From: Carposina sasakii
Lineage: Eukaryota > Arthropoda > Insecta > Lepidoptera > Carposinidae
Direction: 5' to 3'
Assembly (NCBI GenBank): GCA_014607495.2
Contig: CP053161.1
Coordinates: forward strand, 6,519,115 to 6,583,114
DNA length: 64,000 nucleotides
Part shown: one piece after another, positions 1-11,017 of the stretch
How the letters are laid out: every line of letters starts with the position of its first letter
Numbering within the stretch: the stretch's first letter is position 1
Notes under the pieces: model-generated
Database searches by the model: none
What the model saw: the letters and a program-made list of their open reading frames with translations, nothing else
What the model was told of the DNA's origin: nothing
Position numbers and translations under genes: made by a program

Positions 1-216
1 TACGATATTCTGTAAAATTTTAATTGACGTTTCTATAACACAAGAAGCATATAGACGTTTTTCACATACCTACTCGTACATGCACATATATAATCGATTA
101 TCAAGCTAAGCTCACTTCAAATGGAAAGTCGTTTACGTTTGCGTATTGCATTAGAATTTTATTGCGAAGAATACAACTCATACTTCATAGCTTAGTCTAG
201 GCTGAATTAACCGTAC

Positions 217-347
217 TTAGGGCCTTTTTTGACTTTTTTTTTAACGGTCAGAAGCCTATTTAAGGAATAAAGTTGATGTTGTCTCTATCTTGGTGAAGTT
301 TTAGAGAAAGACAGCATCAAAATTGTGGATAATTGGCCTTTAAAGAG
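217..347. repeat. Degenerate MITE related to the copy at 20943
   Basis: The inner part resembles the element at 20943-21097: both carry a TGTCTCTATC block, a short spacer, then GTTTTAGAGAAAGACAGC, which together can fold back. The ends (TTAGGGCCTTTTTT on the left, AATTGGCCTTTAAA on the right) are rough inverted repeats. No TSD was resolved and there is no coding capacity. Confidence 0.5.
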
Positions 348-1676
348 TAATTATTTTTGATGTGTTTTTATGTTAAACAAACTTCTCGCTAATTAGCAAG
401 TCATTAAATGTTAATCATTAATACGTATACAACATACTTACTTTCATTACTTATTGTAAATCTCCTGCTTCGCCAATACTGTTCAGCATACATAACTACA
501 TAATAGATCTCTGTACCAAGATTTTCTGTACAGGCGCATTAGACTAAAGACCCTAATGAAATTTTAGGTCCCTCCCTAATATTAGACCGATTCACATCTA
601 AAGAAGCCCATCGGACCGGACCTAAGCGCAAGATAATGCAATAAAGGAAATTGAAACGTATAATTTGATGATTATAGATAATTTTATAAGAATTTCCGCT
701 TTTTCGTCAATTTACTTTTTAATACCATATTTTTTTTACTAGAATAAAAAATCTCTGCGTTCTCTGAGGCGATGAGCTAACAATTTGTAAATGATATTTT
801 ACAACTGAAACGTAGGATTCCATTCAGACTACCTCGTTTTTGGAAATACAGCCGTGTATGTATGTACGATTTTTATCTTTGTTGTCATTAAATAACCATT
901 AAACGGCATTGAGTTAAGTTAATAATCAATGTGTACTTAAATCCGGACAGTAAATCAAAGTGTAATGTATGCACTACCCGACAAATCAATTCACTGTGCA
1001 AATACAATTAGTGCACTCAATTAAACAGCACTTACACGGGACTACATTATTGTGGAATAACCCTGTTATGGTCCAATGAAAATATTGAAACAGCATTAAA
1101 ATATTGTGTGTGTAGTTACAAGGGTTATTCATTTTCTATCAGCTGTTGCCCGCGATTCCATCTGCGTAATAATTATTCTCTAACTAATTTCATCTTTGAC
1201 ATGACGAATTTCTAGACAAAATCACTTTCACACTTTACTTTTACGGCCATTAGGATATTTTTTTTACAAACTCTGAATGTCCATTGTAATCAGAAGCTTA
1301 AATAATGAGTTTCAAATTTCTAGCTATGTATAGGTATTAGGTAAAACGTAACAGATAAATGCTATTTCACTTGATATTTCTAAACTAAGCCGATATTGAA
1401 AATCCATTTGAATATATTGCCACTCCCAGATTAAGCTAATCCGTCCGTTGAAAAGTCGCTAAATGGTCGAGCTATGAGTACGAGTACATAGGTACGAGTA
1501 TACATAGTAATATAGAGACAGGGTAAGCCCTTATTCGTTTAGGACGGACGCATTTATTTGCCTTATTGATTAAGTTATCGATATACTATTTATTTGTTTT
1601 GTGACAATTAATCATCATAGGTTCATTGTTTTTTTTATAGATTCTAGGCTAATTTTTGTAATATTTTTAATTTACA
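348..1676. other. Gene-free AT-rich stretch
   Basis: No coding region is supported. Around 765-860 there is a decayed family D piece on the minus strand (CTCTGAGGCGATGAGCTAAC on the left, ATACAGCCGTGTATG on the right). Around 1143-1240 there is a weak minus-strand family J remnant (GTTGCCCGCGATTCCATCTG). The remainder looks unique and intronic or intergenic. Confidence 0.6.
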
Positions 1677-1678
1677 TT

Positions 1679-1805
1679 ATTCTTCTTCTTCAGCCTATTG
1701 CAGTCCACTGCTGGACGTAGGCTTTCCCCAGGGCACGCCACAAGGCTACTGCCACAGGGGGGTTTTGCCCATAGTCACCACGCAGGGCAGATGGGTTGGT
1801 GACCG
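1679..1805 (-). mobile_element. Family C retroelement, 5'-truncated, with TSD
   Basis: On the minus strand it ends with TGGACTGCAATAGGCTGAAG followed by a (GAA)n tail. It is bounded by a perfect 10-bp direct repeat, AATTTACATT, at 1669-1678 and 1806-1815. A simple-sequence tail, 5' truncation and a TSD are hallmarks of target-primed reverse transcription by a non-LTR machinery. It has no coding capacity. Confidence 0.85.
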
Positions 1806-1876
1806 AATTTACATTGCTATTATATTATTTTTGTCTACTTATTATATCTGTTTTTTATTTTAATTTATTTGTCTGT

Positions 1877-2080
1877 CCTGTGTTGATGCGGGGCTTTAGT
1901 AGAATACATCAGCTGCATCCCTTTTCGAGCATGTCGTAGAATCGACTAAGGAACTCAGGCATTCTCTCAGGCGATAAGCTAGCAACTTGTCACTGATAAT
2001 TTCCTCTGTCCTCACGTGGCTGTGGATGGGTTTATAATCCTGCAATTCGCCACCCCATTTCGGGAACATTGATGTGTCTA
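1877..2080 (-). repeat. Family D interspersed repeat
   Basis: This matches other D copies (for example 41366 and 33270) in the minus orientation. Landmarks are TGATGCGGGGCTTTAGTAGA, AATCGACTAAGGAACTC, GGCGATAAGCTAGCAACTTG and CCCCATTTCGGGAACA. The element class is unknown and no ORF is conserved among copies. Confidence 0.75.
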
Positions 2081-3362
2081 TGTATGTATAGGTATATAGG
2101 TATTGTGTATGGTAATTAAGCTATATAAAGGCAGATAAACATAACTACTTGTACATTTTAAAAATATAGAAATAAATGATGTAAACAGATTCACAAATGT
2201 TAGATATCATCATTTGTTAGATCACTTCTATTATTCATTTTTGCAAAAACTTGTGATGACATAGATTATACAGAGTTATTAATGCTAGTGAATAGTCCAA
2301 CTTTATATTGAACTGTCAGGAAAATAAAAATAAGGTGAGGGTATATTAGTATGAACAGATTGTAAAAACGAACACTTGGAATACAGAATTTCTACAGTAC
2401 AGAAGTCTTTTAATTAATACTGAATTTATTTATTACAAATGATTACTAATTAGTAACAAAAAGAGCTTACAAGCCCACACTTCATTCGATTGCGAGCAGT
2501 ATTCAATTGTTAACGAGAACTTACCGATATATTGACATGTGAGCGAGCGTAGTTATTTATCACGTCACTACTCGTACATACTGCTGATTGGATGAAATTG
2601 GTATTGCAATATATTTTCACCACAGCTTTCTTTGACATTCTGGGTTTTTAGAGGTCAAGTTTAGCTTTAAGTAAATACAAGAAAATATAGAATACAGGAG
2701 AAAGTAATAAACCTAGAAGCTTCTAAATGAATTTTCGTAAAAATAATCGTTACCTATGTTCAAATGTTTACCCAATCCTATCATTATATAATATATTGGT
2801 ACAGACGAATTGACAACCGAATTTTCAGTCGATTGTAACAATGAAAAACGTCAATTTATTCCTGATTATCAGTACTAAATAACGAATTTGGAGACGGTTT
2901 GCATTTTCATTGTGACATTTAAAAAAATAATATAATTAACAATTTACATCAGCAATCTGCCTTAAGAAAGTAATTTAATTACACGATATCACCTATACGA
3001 ATAAGTACTATATATAAAAACAAGGACAAATAGCTTACTCATAATATTTTAAAGCCAACCTTTTCACGAATCCCGTAAATAACAAACAATAGGTATGCTA
3101 CAAAATACAACTTTCGGTAGCGTTGTAAAAGAATGTAAAAATACATTACCCAAAACGTTTTGGATACTTATTGTTATTGAACCAGACCCTTCCTTAAGTA
3201 TTTTAGGCAGAAACAAATTGGATCCGGCAGGTCTGATCGCTTCTATAACCGGTAGATAGATATAATATTTTGTATAGGTATAACTTGAATTACAATTCCA
3301 CAAAAAAAGATAATTATGGCTAAGACTAGTGCAAAAGTCGATTAATCGATGTAACGATATGA
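2081..3362. other. Gene-free AT-rich stretch
   Basis: I see no exon-like composition, RNA gene or clear repeat here. A minus-strand open frame across 3064-3432 is AT-rich in its first part and runs into the hairpin element at 3363; it has no recognisable domain. Confidence 0.5.
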
Positions 3363-3456
3363 TTAAAGGCTCGAGCACACCGGATGCACAACTCAGAGGT
3401 ACGTGTACGTCTACGCTTACGTGCACGCACACGCATCCGGTCTGCTCGAGCCTTAA
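3363..3456. mobile_element. Small hairpin MITE with GGCTCGAGCA ends
   Basis: The ends are inverted repeats of about 24 bp: TTAAAGGCTCGAGCACACCG on the left, and CGGTCTGCTCGAGCCTTAA as its near-perfect reverse complement on the right. The interior is alternating purine-pyrimidine (ACGTGTACGTCTACGCTTAC and GTGCACGCACACGC). The same interior and right end recur at 5540-5604. Confidence 0.75.
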
Positions 3457-4521
3457 ACTAGGTACGTGTTATAAACAAAATGTAAATACTTAATAGACAA
3501 GGCTAGAGATAAGCACGCCTTTATATATTTACGCTTCAATCTATTTATTTTACATAAAGGTATTTGTGTACCATAAACAATCAGAATGATATCTTACAGC
3601 TACAGGGCCTCAGTGACAGTTTGCTAGTAACGAATATTCTGCATGGAGGGCGCACTGATGTACCCGATCTCAACTTTTCCAATTTCAATTGCAATGAAAA
3701 TTTAATCTCAATGATCAATAGACTACAAATAATATATTTACATTGTTAATCAAGTTTCAGGGCCTCGGAGAATGTTAGGAAGTTCTAGTACTCGGAGTTA
3801 TATCTACGCCGATAAATTCTATCACCGATACAAGTGTAGGTATCATACTCGTATATACCTATATAAAGTTTTCTTAATAAATAAAACCTAGCGAGAATAT
3901 GCAAATTTTCTTTCACAGAGTTTATTTAGTGAGTTATCATGCCATTATTACGTTCACGGGATAAATTATTTATGAAATTGTTATATAATAGTATCATAAC
4001 TGATTTTGGAATCAAATAATTGGTAGACTTGACTTGATCTATGGTGTACCAAATTCTGTTATTTGCCAAAATTAATTTCAAAACGAGCAATTATTTAACT
4101 AATTTTAGTAAAATCTACAGTTCGGATATAAATGTTTTCTATAATTAAATTTAATATATCTATGCATATAAAATGTTTTGTCTTAAATGATTGATCAGCG
4201 CATAGTTACTGCTGATCTACCTTGAGGATGTGTTCTATTCTGTGCAGGCTCTAAGCATTCAATATGATACCCACGGGAACGGCAAAGCTCTAATGTTTAC
4301 ACACACGAAGTTGTAATTTCATAGAGTAATACAGAAATTGTGAGGTGAAAATGGTTCCGCTACACGATTTCACATGATTCGCCCTACCAATTTCATGTTC
4401 TTACTTGGTAACGGCCTCACACATACCTAACATTGCGAAACTTTAGATATTATTTATGGTAAGTACTGTTTGTAATAATGGTGTTCGTAAATACGTAAAT
4501 TACGTTACTTTGTTTATCTGT
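3457..4521. other. Gene-free AT-rich stretch
   Basis: No gene is supported. A plus-strand open frame of about 60 codons near 3564 has no motif, signal peptide or biased composition, and I regard it as chance. No repeat family copy was recognised. Confidence 0.5.
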
Positions 4522-4637
4522 GGGGTAAGCACGAACCTTTTTACCCGGCATAACGCTACCGACTCGCAAGCAAAATCTATGTGATTTGACAGTTTGACGA
4601 TAGCGTTACGGACTATCGAGAGGTTCGTGCTTACCCC
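4522..4637. mobile_element. Family B MITE, 116 bp
   Basis: The TIRs are GGGGTAAGCACGAACCT and AGGTTCGTGCTTACCCC, perfect over 17 bp. The interior is also partly self-complementary. Flanks TCTGT on both sides look like a 5-bp TSD here, but the other three copies (29725, 40599, 44786) do not show a clear TSD. Confidence 0.85.
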
Positions 4638-5398
4638 TCTGTAAATTTATTGTTTGTACTTCTAAATTATTTTCTTGAGTAATACTTATCGATTCTTCAA
4701 GCGTGTTAACAAAATATAGTAAGAGCCGTATGAATTGATGCTTAAGGTACGTGTATAATATGATTCCTTGTGCCGTGAGTATCGTTAGAACTCGCATTCT
4801 AAATAATATATGTCACACCTAATTTTATAGCATTATGTGACCGCGATTAAAGCGATGTATGTAAAAATATTCTAAATTCAAGCCCTACATTGTCAAGGGC
4901 ACAAAAAACCGCTCGTAACACTAAATTAAGAAAAGTAATTTACCTCTACAGCGTAAAAGTGATTTACAACGGGCATTATGCCTGGCTAATTCAAAAGTAT
5001 TGTACAATAAATTAACACCTTTCCGCTTTATTTAGTACGTGTAGGAGCAGAATAATTGTTATTGCTCAGACATTAAGGGCACTCTTTAATTAAGACAACA
5101 GTGTTTCCTATGTTTCTGTACTGACAAATTTATGCGAATAGATTTATGTAGATCTACAGGCCTATCGGCTATCTTGTTGTAGTTCATAGCGACGATCACT
5201 TGTTGAAACTTAATGAAATGGAAGTGGCATGTATGTCTATGTTGTCAAATTTTCTTCAAGCAAGGTTTTATGACAGTCTATTTCATTAAGTTTCAATAAG
5301 TGATCATCACTATGAATTGTAAAAAAATAGTCGATTGACTATTTACAATAAAAAATTAGTATGGATATTAACATATTTTCAACTTTTTGCTTCTTGTT
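4638..5398. other. Gene-free stretch
   Basis: No gene is seen. Between about 5180 and 5320 there is an imperfect inverted pair (ACTTGTTGAAACTTAATGAAA and TTTCATTAAGTTTCAATAAGT, each near 20 bp) around a CATGTATGTCTATG centre, probably a decayed foldback element. Confidence 0.5.
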
Positions 5399-5604
5399 GA
5401 TGCGTGTGCGTGCACGTAAGCGTAGACGTATACGTACCTCTGAGTTTAATGTATGGAACTGTCACCGCTTGACGTCTATGCTTACGTCTACGTATACGCT
5501 TGCGGTCTGCCCGTGCCTATACAGTTCCATACTTTACAACTCAGCGGTACGTGCACGTCTACGCTTACGTGCACGCACACGCATCCGGTCTGCTCGAGCC
5601 TTTA
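5399..5604. repeat. Nested inverted repeats of alternating purine-pyrimidine DNA
   Basis: The outer arms 5399-5444 and 5540-5585 are reverse complements over 46 bp with three mismatches. Inside, GTATGGAACTGT (5451-5462) pairs perfectly with ACAGTTCCATAC (5521-5532). The innermost segment resembles the outer arm in reverse (CTTGCGGTCTGCCCGTGCC versus CATCCGGTCTGCTCGAGCC), so one copy seems to sit inside another. The right end is shared with the MITE at 3363-3456. Confidence 0.8.
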
Positions 5605-6747
5605 GTCCACGTGGGTGGAGACACTGAATATTATTACTCGTAAGCCCCATTTTGGCGAAGAAGAGTCAAGTTAGATTTTCCTCAAGATCATGGATATCCA
5701 TTTTAATCTAGTTTCTTTAATTTATTAACCGACTATGCTCATATAACTAAGTTATATGTTAGTCAGTTGGTTGAATTAACTCGCATTATTTGCGTAGGCA
5801 CAATACCGTTTGTGCTTGGGTAACCAAAGTAAAATCGTTATGGTACTCGTGATTGTGTACATTTTGAAGTTAATTCAGAATGGTTTAGCGATTCTTGATT
5901 GTCTTATTAAAGTAATAAATATGATTTTAAAGTATACGAGTATAAGTGAATGTTAGCGGTATTCAACACATGTTATGTCGAGTACAGCTTCCTGCGCCAT
6001 GTAGTTTGAAATGTGCTTTACCTGATATGTAACATTAAATATATAACATAACATGTTCAGGTAATTTAATTTCGTTTAGCCAGATTGAACTTAATTTAAT
6101 TTGCTAATTAATTAATTAATTTTTATTTTCGTTCTAATTTACTAGACACTAAATTTCATTGATGTACCTATCATGTAAACAAACGGTCGGTAGTACTTAT
6201 CCCAAAATGGTCTAATCATGGAGCAGAATACAAAGAACAGGTGTTATCACAACTTTTGTTCGTAAAAAAATGATGATTGACATAATTGTGGGAGTGCCAA
6301 AGGTATCGATAAATATAGTAAAAAACACTATATTAGCTCAGTGTTTGACACTGCATGCTTCATTGGCATGCATTGGTACGAGTATAACTACATTGATCAA
6401 CACAGCTCCATATTATACCTGCTTTATGGATTTATTATAGGGTCAGTAAGTTATGTAGTGACCTTTGGGTCTAGTTTATTGGCAGTCAGTCTGCAGTCCA
6501 GTGGCTTTATGATAATGTCACTATCATACCTCGGGAGGGTCACCAATAACAGTCCACATAAATTTGTGGCGTTGGATTAAATTTTCCACGATTTGACCCT
6601 AACATAAAATATACGGGAACGGGCAAGGGTACTTAGTGCTTTAAGTGGTGGTAGCTCATGGGGTTTTAAGGTTAAAGGTTTGAAGTCAACTATTTTGGCG
6701 TTAGAGTCTATTAAATTTGAAATAGAAATTTCTAAAAAGTAAGTAGG
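5605..6747. other. Gene-free AT-rich stretch
   Basis: No coding exon, RNA gene or recognised repeat. The plus-strand open frame at 6341-6580 lacks any motif I know and is treated as chance. Confidence 0.5.
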
Positions 6748-6802
6748 GATTGGATGCAGGCTGCTTCCGACCGGTCGGAGTGGAGGTTGTTGGGGGAGGC
6801 CT
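6748..6802 (+). repeat. Fragment of a non-LTR retrotransposon 3' end
   Basis: TGGATGCAGGCTGCTTCC followed by GAGTGGAGGTTGTTGGGGGA and GGCCTA resembles the sequence at 63278-63337, which ends in a (GAT)n tract. Sequences of this form are typical of lepidopteran RTE-like 3' termini by general knowledge; the assignment from this short piece is an inference. Confidence 0.4.
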
Positions 6803-6808
6803 AAGTAC

Positions 6809-7147
6809 AGTGGAGACACATAATAATGACCGGCAAAGTTTGTCGGAATTAAACTTAAAGGAAGAGAGAAAGAAAACATTTATTTTTTTGGCACAATCAT
6901 TTACATACATATACAGGATGTAACAAAAAGGGTATGTTAAGCGAAAAGCTACGTAAATAGCCCGCTGTAGAGGACCTATGCACAAAATTTGAGACCCGAA
7001 ATCACATGTTTATTTTTCCCGATAGTATGGAGAATTTTTAAATATCTCAGGAGTTTTTATACAATCTTGAAAAATAAACATGTGATTTCGAATTCCTTTA
7101 AATTTAATTCCGACAAACTTTGCAGGTCATTATTATGTGTCTCCACT
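6809..7147. mobile_element. Element with 53-bp near-perfect terminal inverted repeats
   Basis: Arms 6809-6861 and 7095-7147 are reverse complements with two mismatches in 53 bp, beginning AGTGGAGACACATAATAATG. The loop carries a family E segment from about 6912 (CAGGATGTAACAAAAAGGG, TGTTAAGCGAAAAGCTACG). Within it lies a second stem, GAAATCACATGTTTATTTTTC pairing with GAAAAATAAACATGTGATTTC. No TSD is evident. Confidence 0.75.
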
Positions 7148-7649
7148 ATAACAATAAAGGAATGGATGTACCTATACATGTTACAGACTATTAGTATTAG
7201 TGAATTACTAACTACACAGTTTGTTTCCAAGGCAAAATATTAAGTGATAGAATTTTTCTATGCATATTCCAATTTGTAAGTAAGTTCTTTAGGTTATAAT
7301 TAAAAAATATGCGACAGCGTTTCACCTCATGTTATCTGATGGGAAATGGCCGAGCCCTAACGAAGTAACAATGAAAGCAATTGTCATGTTAATTGAATTA
7401 CATTTTATTCACACAAGCCGAACTATTAATTCGGTAAAGCTCGCAAATAAAAAAGTCCAATTACTTCCGGATTGCTTTAACAGCTGTTTCAAGTTGTTGA
7501 ATAGCAACTGACAACTAGTCATTAGTTTCGGCTTTCATTTCATCTATTGGAAATTTCATCGTTGGCACGGACAATAAACTTCTCTTACAAGCTATAAAGT
7601 TCCAATTTTGAACCTTGTATTCATAATAATTTTGTATTTATACTACAAG
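7148..7649. other. Gene-free stretch
   Basis: No gene is supported. The plus-strand open frame at 7329-7511 shows no family signature. Confidence 0.5.
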
Positions 7650-7757
7650 CGGTTGCCAGCGACTCCGTCTGAATGGGCTGCAGGCAATATTGATTCAGTA
7701 ATTTTGGCGTAAAGCCGTAAAACTTACTTTCTCATTTACAATATTAGTTGGGATTCA
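7650..7757 (-). repeat. Family J repeat fragment
   Basis: On the minus strand it runs from CCAACTAATATTGTAAATGA to CAGACGGAGTCGCTGGCAAC, the two characteristic ends of family J (compare 45377-45557 and 25976-26172). Confidence 0.55.
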
Positions 7758-8125
7758 ATTAATTTGAAGCTAAATAGGTAAATGCTAGCTAATACAGGTA
7801 AAATGATTTCGCTTATAATCGGAGTCCCAGGTCAGTAAAACCACATACAGGATTATTCGCTGAAAATAATCTTGGTTTACGGACTCTTTAATAATTTGCA
7901 CTGTAAAAAAGAGCCACAGAAGGCTTCTTTAAATAAATCATGACGTCAACATCAAATTAATTTACCCATAAAAATATCGTTAAAAAAGGTTAACCGTAAA
8001 ATTAGAAAGTATCGCTGGAGCTTTGTGCGCGGCCACGTAACTAGTGTTGCGTAAATATTTCAGCACAAAAAGGTCAGACTCGTAAAAGGATTTAAAAACC
8101 TGCTTAGGAAGGAAACTAAACTTAC

Positions 8126-8605
8126 TTAAAGCATTTTTCGCCGTAATTCTCGTGCATTCCCAGAGAAGGCGAAAAAAACGAACAAAACGCTCCCAGAGGG
8201 GGATCCTCTCCGCGGACGGTTCGTCTGAAAACCTCACTCTTTTCTTCGCCCTCCCTTTATTCCTTTTAGATCTCTTGGCTTTCACTAAGCTCGGTTTCGT
8301 TGTTATCACTTCATTTACGAATTCACTTGTTTGTTCTAACACAATAACACTTTTCGCGCTCTGTGTTTCTGTCCGTACATTCGCTGCTACATTTTTGTTC
8401 ATGAGAGCGGAATTAACACTGAGAGGTCTTTTTTGGACACCCAAATGTTTGTTTTCTTTACCCTCCGTACTTGCTTCTGTTCACGGATTTTGAAACACAA
8501 TTTGTTATTGAAAAAGCACTTACTGCAGTTATGACTATTAGAATTCGTTACACAACCGCGGTTCGCGATACTTGGCCTGTTTTCAACTGCAACTTTTCTA
8601 GGCAT
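8126..8605 (-). CDS. N-terminal coding exons of an unidentified gene
   Basis: Product not recognised. ATG at 8605 opens MPRKVAVENRPSIANRG. A GTAAGT donor after 8524 and an AACAG acceptor before 8476 define a 47-nt intron (8477-8523) that keeps one frame open. The second exon (8126-8476, 351 nt) ends at a strong GTAAGT donor in phase 1. The predicted part is 144 residues: a polar Lys/Ser/Thr-rich start, a basic cluster (KAKRSKRNKGRAKKRVRF), then PLWERFVRFFRLLWE, a Trp- and Phe-rich amphipathic segment, ending KNAL. No signal peptide or domain is seen, and the rest must lie left of the window. The 47-nt intron is unusually short; otherwise translation could start at the ATG at 8402 within exon 2. 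Compare the exon at 14544-14728. A neuronal calcium sensor of the KChIP type, which swaps N-terminal exons, was considered, but no EF-hand is present to test it. Confidence 0.55.
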
Positions 8606-8655
8606 TTAAATATACACTAAATACTAGATTTACGGGCTATGAATCAATCGGAATC

Positions 8656-8660
8656 ACTGA
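8656..8660 (-). promoter_or_regulatory. Candidate initiator (TCAGT)
   Basis: A perfect arthropod initiator TCAGT sits about 50 nt upstream of the ATG at 8605 on the minus strand. A weak GATATA lies roughly 20 nt further upstream. No convincing downstream promoter element was found. Short motifs like this arise by chance, so it is only suggestive. Confidence 0.3.
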
Positions 8661-9467
8661 CAATACTCGGAACGACTATATCGCGTTGCGTGTGTTTACA
8701 CCGCGGTATAGGACTAATACTAAATCTAAACTGATGAAATTGGTCATGTGCCAAGGGTTTATTATGCGACAATTTAGTACTAGACGATTATAAGTTCTAG
8801 TTTTGGCCAGTTTTATTGTTTTTGTTTAGCGATATGATGTTGGATGAATGTTTTACATTAATATATGTCTATTTGTGATTTAAAAGGAAGTCTAAATATT
8901 CCGAAAACTTTGCAAAAGATAGAGCGACTGACCAGTTATTGTGATTTCAATAATGTATCTAAGCCAGATATGTATAGTTTATAGTATGCAAAGTAGGTGG
9001 TCACTCATAAATAATAACTTTTTTCTACTTTATTTTTGTGATTTCTGTGTCTATTCACACACTTAGAAGATCTTTATTCCTCTTGAAATTCTAGTAATAT
9101 TGCCTTTACTCAGAATTACAGTATATAGAAGCCGTAGTTTTTAATCCAGCTACATCGAAGTGGATCGTTTTTTATGGTCACGACTACTTTAAGCTACTTC
9201 TTGTAGTATTAGTGCTTAGTAACTATAATGTACTTTTATGATTCAATATCGATGTAGATATTTATTTTAATATCTGTTGTTCGTGTCATCTGACTGAATG
9301 CACTAGACTATTGATCGCGACGCAATTGTTAAAATTGGCAAACTCGTTTGGCTAATACTAAATAGAAAAATATTTCATTACACTACGACGTAAACTAGCT
9401 ATGTCAGAGACTACTAATGTAGAGTACTCGTGACTAGTCTATATAATAAATCTATATAATATACCTA
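8661..9467. other. Gene-free stretch upstream of the 8.6-kb exon
   Basis: Unique-looking AT-rich DNA. It may hold the promoter of the minus-strand transcript beginning near 8660, but no further element can be defined from the sequence alone. Confidence 0.45.
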
Positions 9468-9625
9468 TACAGGGTGTAACAGAAAGGGTGTGTTAAGCGA
9501 AAAGCTATGTAAACAGCCTACTATGGAGAACCTATTTTGTGACTCGATATATGAATATTCCTGAGTTGTTTAGGAATTCTCCATACTATCTGGAAAAATA
9601 AACATGTAATTTCGAGTCTTAAATT
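9468..9625 (+). mobile_element. Family E TIR element, 5' half
   Basis: It begins TACAGGGTGTAACAGAAAGG and continues GTGTTAAGCGAAAAGCTATG, matching the 5' end of the copy at 27513. It ends near AAAAATAAACATGTAATTTC. The opposite terminal repeat is missing, so this is a partial copy. Confidence 0.7.
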
Positions 9626-10108
9626 ATTTATTTAATATAACAATCTCATCACATAACATAGTAACAGCAACAGAACAAAACAATACAAGGTAACTTAAAA
9701 CTAGCATCTGGTGTGTGAATTTTATATATTTCAGATAAGTATTTATGTATTTTATAGTTATTAGGATGGTACGTAATGAGATCACCTGGTCAAATAAGGT
9801 AAAATCCTACAGTACCTAATCATATCTAGTAAATATCGTAAACGTAAAAGTTAAAGAACTTTGCATGTTTGTGTATTTCATGCAAGACCAAGCTAACGGA
9901 TTTTAATGTGACTTAGCAGGTATATAGCTCATACATTAGAAATACATCTATTAGTTCATGATAAAGAAGTTGATGTCGATTCATAACAATAATTGTTTAT
10001 GATAATGTACAGATAGGGGGAAAAGTATGTATTTATAGCCATATATTCTATACATAGGTGAAGACTAAACTCAAAAACTTCTTTATAGAAAGAGCTAAAA
10101 CTCAACTG
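9626..10108. other. Gene-free AT-rich stretch
   Basis: No gene, RNA or clear repeat seen. Confidence 0.5.
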
Positions 10109-10561
10109 TTATTCGGTTGATTTATTAAAAAAAATGTTTTTTACATCCACAAAATTTCCAATGAATAAATAATACCCTAAGTTACAATTCAAATAAAGGC
10201 AATGATTATTTATGCATTTGTACAGCGCTGAAGCCGCTAAGTAAACAGTGGCAAGCTTGTTTGTCGCTACGCAAAGGGATTCAATGCAGCGCTGTTTACG
10301 CTGAATTTGCATTTGCCGAATCGGGAACGTTTCACAAATACCATGTCGCGATGATACCCTGAGCAAGGTAAAATTGCAAACCACAGAATCACTGAACGTG
10401 GTATTTTCCTTTTTAGCTTTGTTGTTTTTAAAGAGATGTGGGTAATTGGATTTTATTTCTTTATTTGGTCTACCAACTGAATAAAAATCACAAACATCAT
10501 TGATTAATACATTTGCATCTACTTTACAATTTGTACCCTGCTTTGAGAAGACACTATCCAT
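10109..10561 (-). CDS. Hypothetical ORF, 150 residues, doubtful
   Basis: It starts at a genuine ATG (10559-10561) and stays open for 150 codons. No domain is recognised and there is no signal peptide; composition is Asn/Lys/Cys-rich in the first half. The stretch 10210-10370 is more GC-rich than its surroundings, and an acceptor-like pyrimidine tract ending CTTGCTCAG lies inside at about 10360. It could be a chance frame or could contain a small exon between the exons at 8126 and 14544 on the same strand. Nothing in the sequence decides this. Confidence 0.2.
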   Translation of the reverse strand: MDSVFSKQGTNCKVDANVLINDVCDFYSVGRPNKEIKSNYPHLFKNNKAKKENTTFSDSVVCNFTLLRVSSRHGICETFPIRQMQIQRKQRCIESLCVATNKLATVYLAASALYKCINNHCLYLNCNLGYYLFIGNFVDVKNIFFNKSTE

Positions 10562-10599
10562 GTCTATCGGATATATGTGTTTGTATTTATTAAAAGTGA

Positions 10600-10743
10600 A
10601 AAAAAAAAACGGCTGTGCTTCCGAAATGGGGTAGCCAGAACTGCAGGATCATAAAGGAGATCTCACAGCCATGTTTAGCATAGCGGGGACAGATGTAGAT
10701 GCTCAGCGACAAGTTGCTAGCCTGAGAGGATGCCCGATTTCCT
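10600..10743 (+). repeat. Family D repeat, interrupted by family A
   Basis: It begins ACGGCTGTGCTTCCGAAATG, then GGGTAGCCAGAACTGCAGG, and TTTAGCATAGCGGGGACAG. It is recognisable up to the family A insertion at 10756. Confidence 0.75.
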
Positions 10744-10755
10744 GAAGCCCTACAT

Positions 10756-11005
10756 ACATACATATAATCACGCCTTTATTCCTTACGGGGTAGGCAGAAC
10801 ACCAACGGCCGATAGGACCGCATGGTGCCACTACTGACCAAAGGGTATAGTTGAGATGTACAAGCTCGGTTAGTAGTGACAGGTTGTCAGCCCATCGCCT
10901 ACAAAACACCAAAACCCTCTTGTCTCTCTACTGACTTGTACAGTATGCCCGGGAAGAGAAGCAGCTGTAGTATTATACCTTTTTTTTCACTCCCAGACGA
11001 GTATA
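10756..11005 (-). mobile_element. Family A retroelement, longest copy, with 12-bp TSD
   Basis: Perfect direct repeats GAAGCCCTACAT at 10744-10755 and 11006-11017 bound a 250-bp insertion. Read on the minus strand it ends in a GTATGTATG-type tail preceded by GGGGTAGGCAGA-family sequence in reverse, so the simple repeat is the 3' tail. Internal landmarks on the plus strand are CCTTACGGGGTAGGCAGA, CATGGTGCCAC and GTTGAGATGTACAAG. It is non-coding and consistent with a SINE-like or truncated LINE insertion. Confidence 0.8.
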
Positions 11006-11017
11006 GAAGCCCTACAT

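Noticed and set aside
3064..3432. A minus-strand 122-codon ORF
   Set aside because: Its first codons are the hairpin MITE at 3363-3456 and the remainder is AT-rich without a motif.
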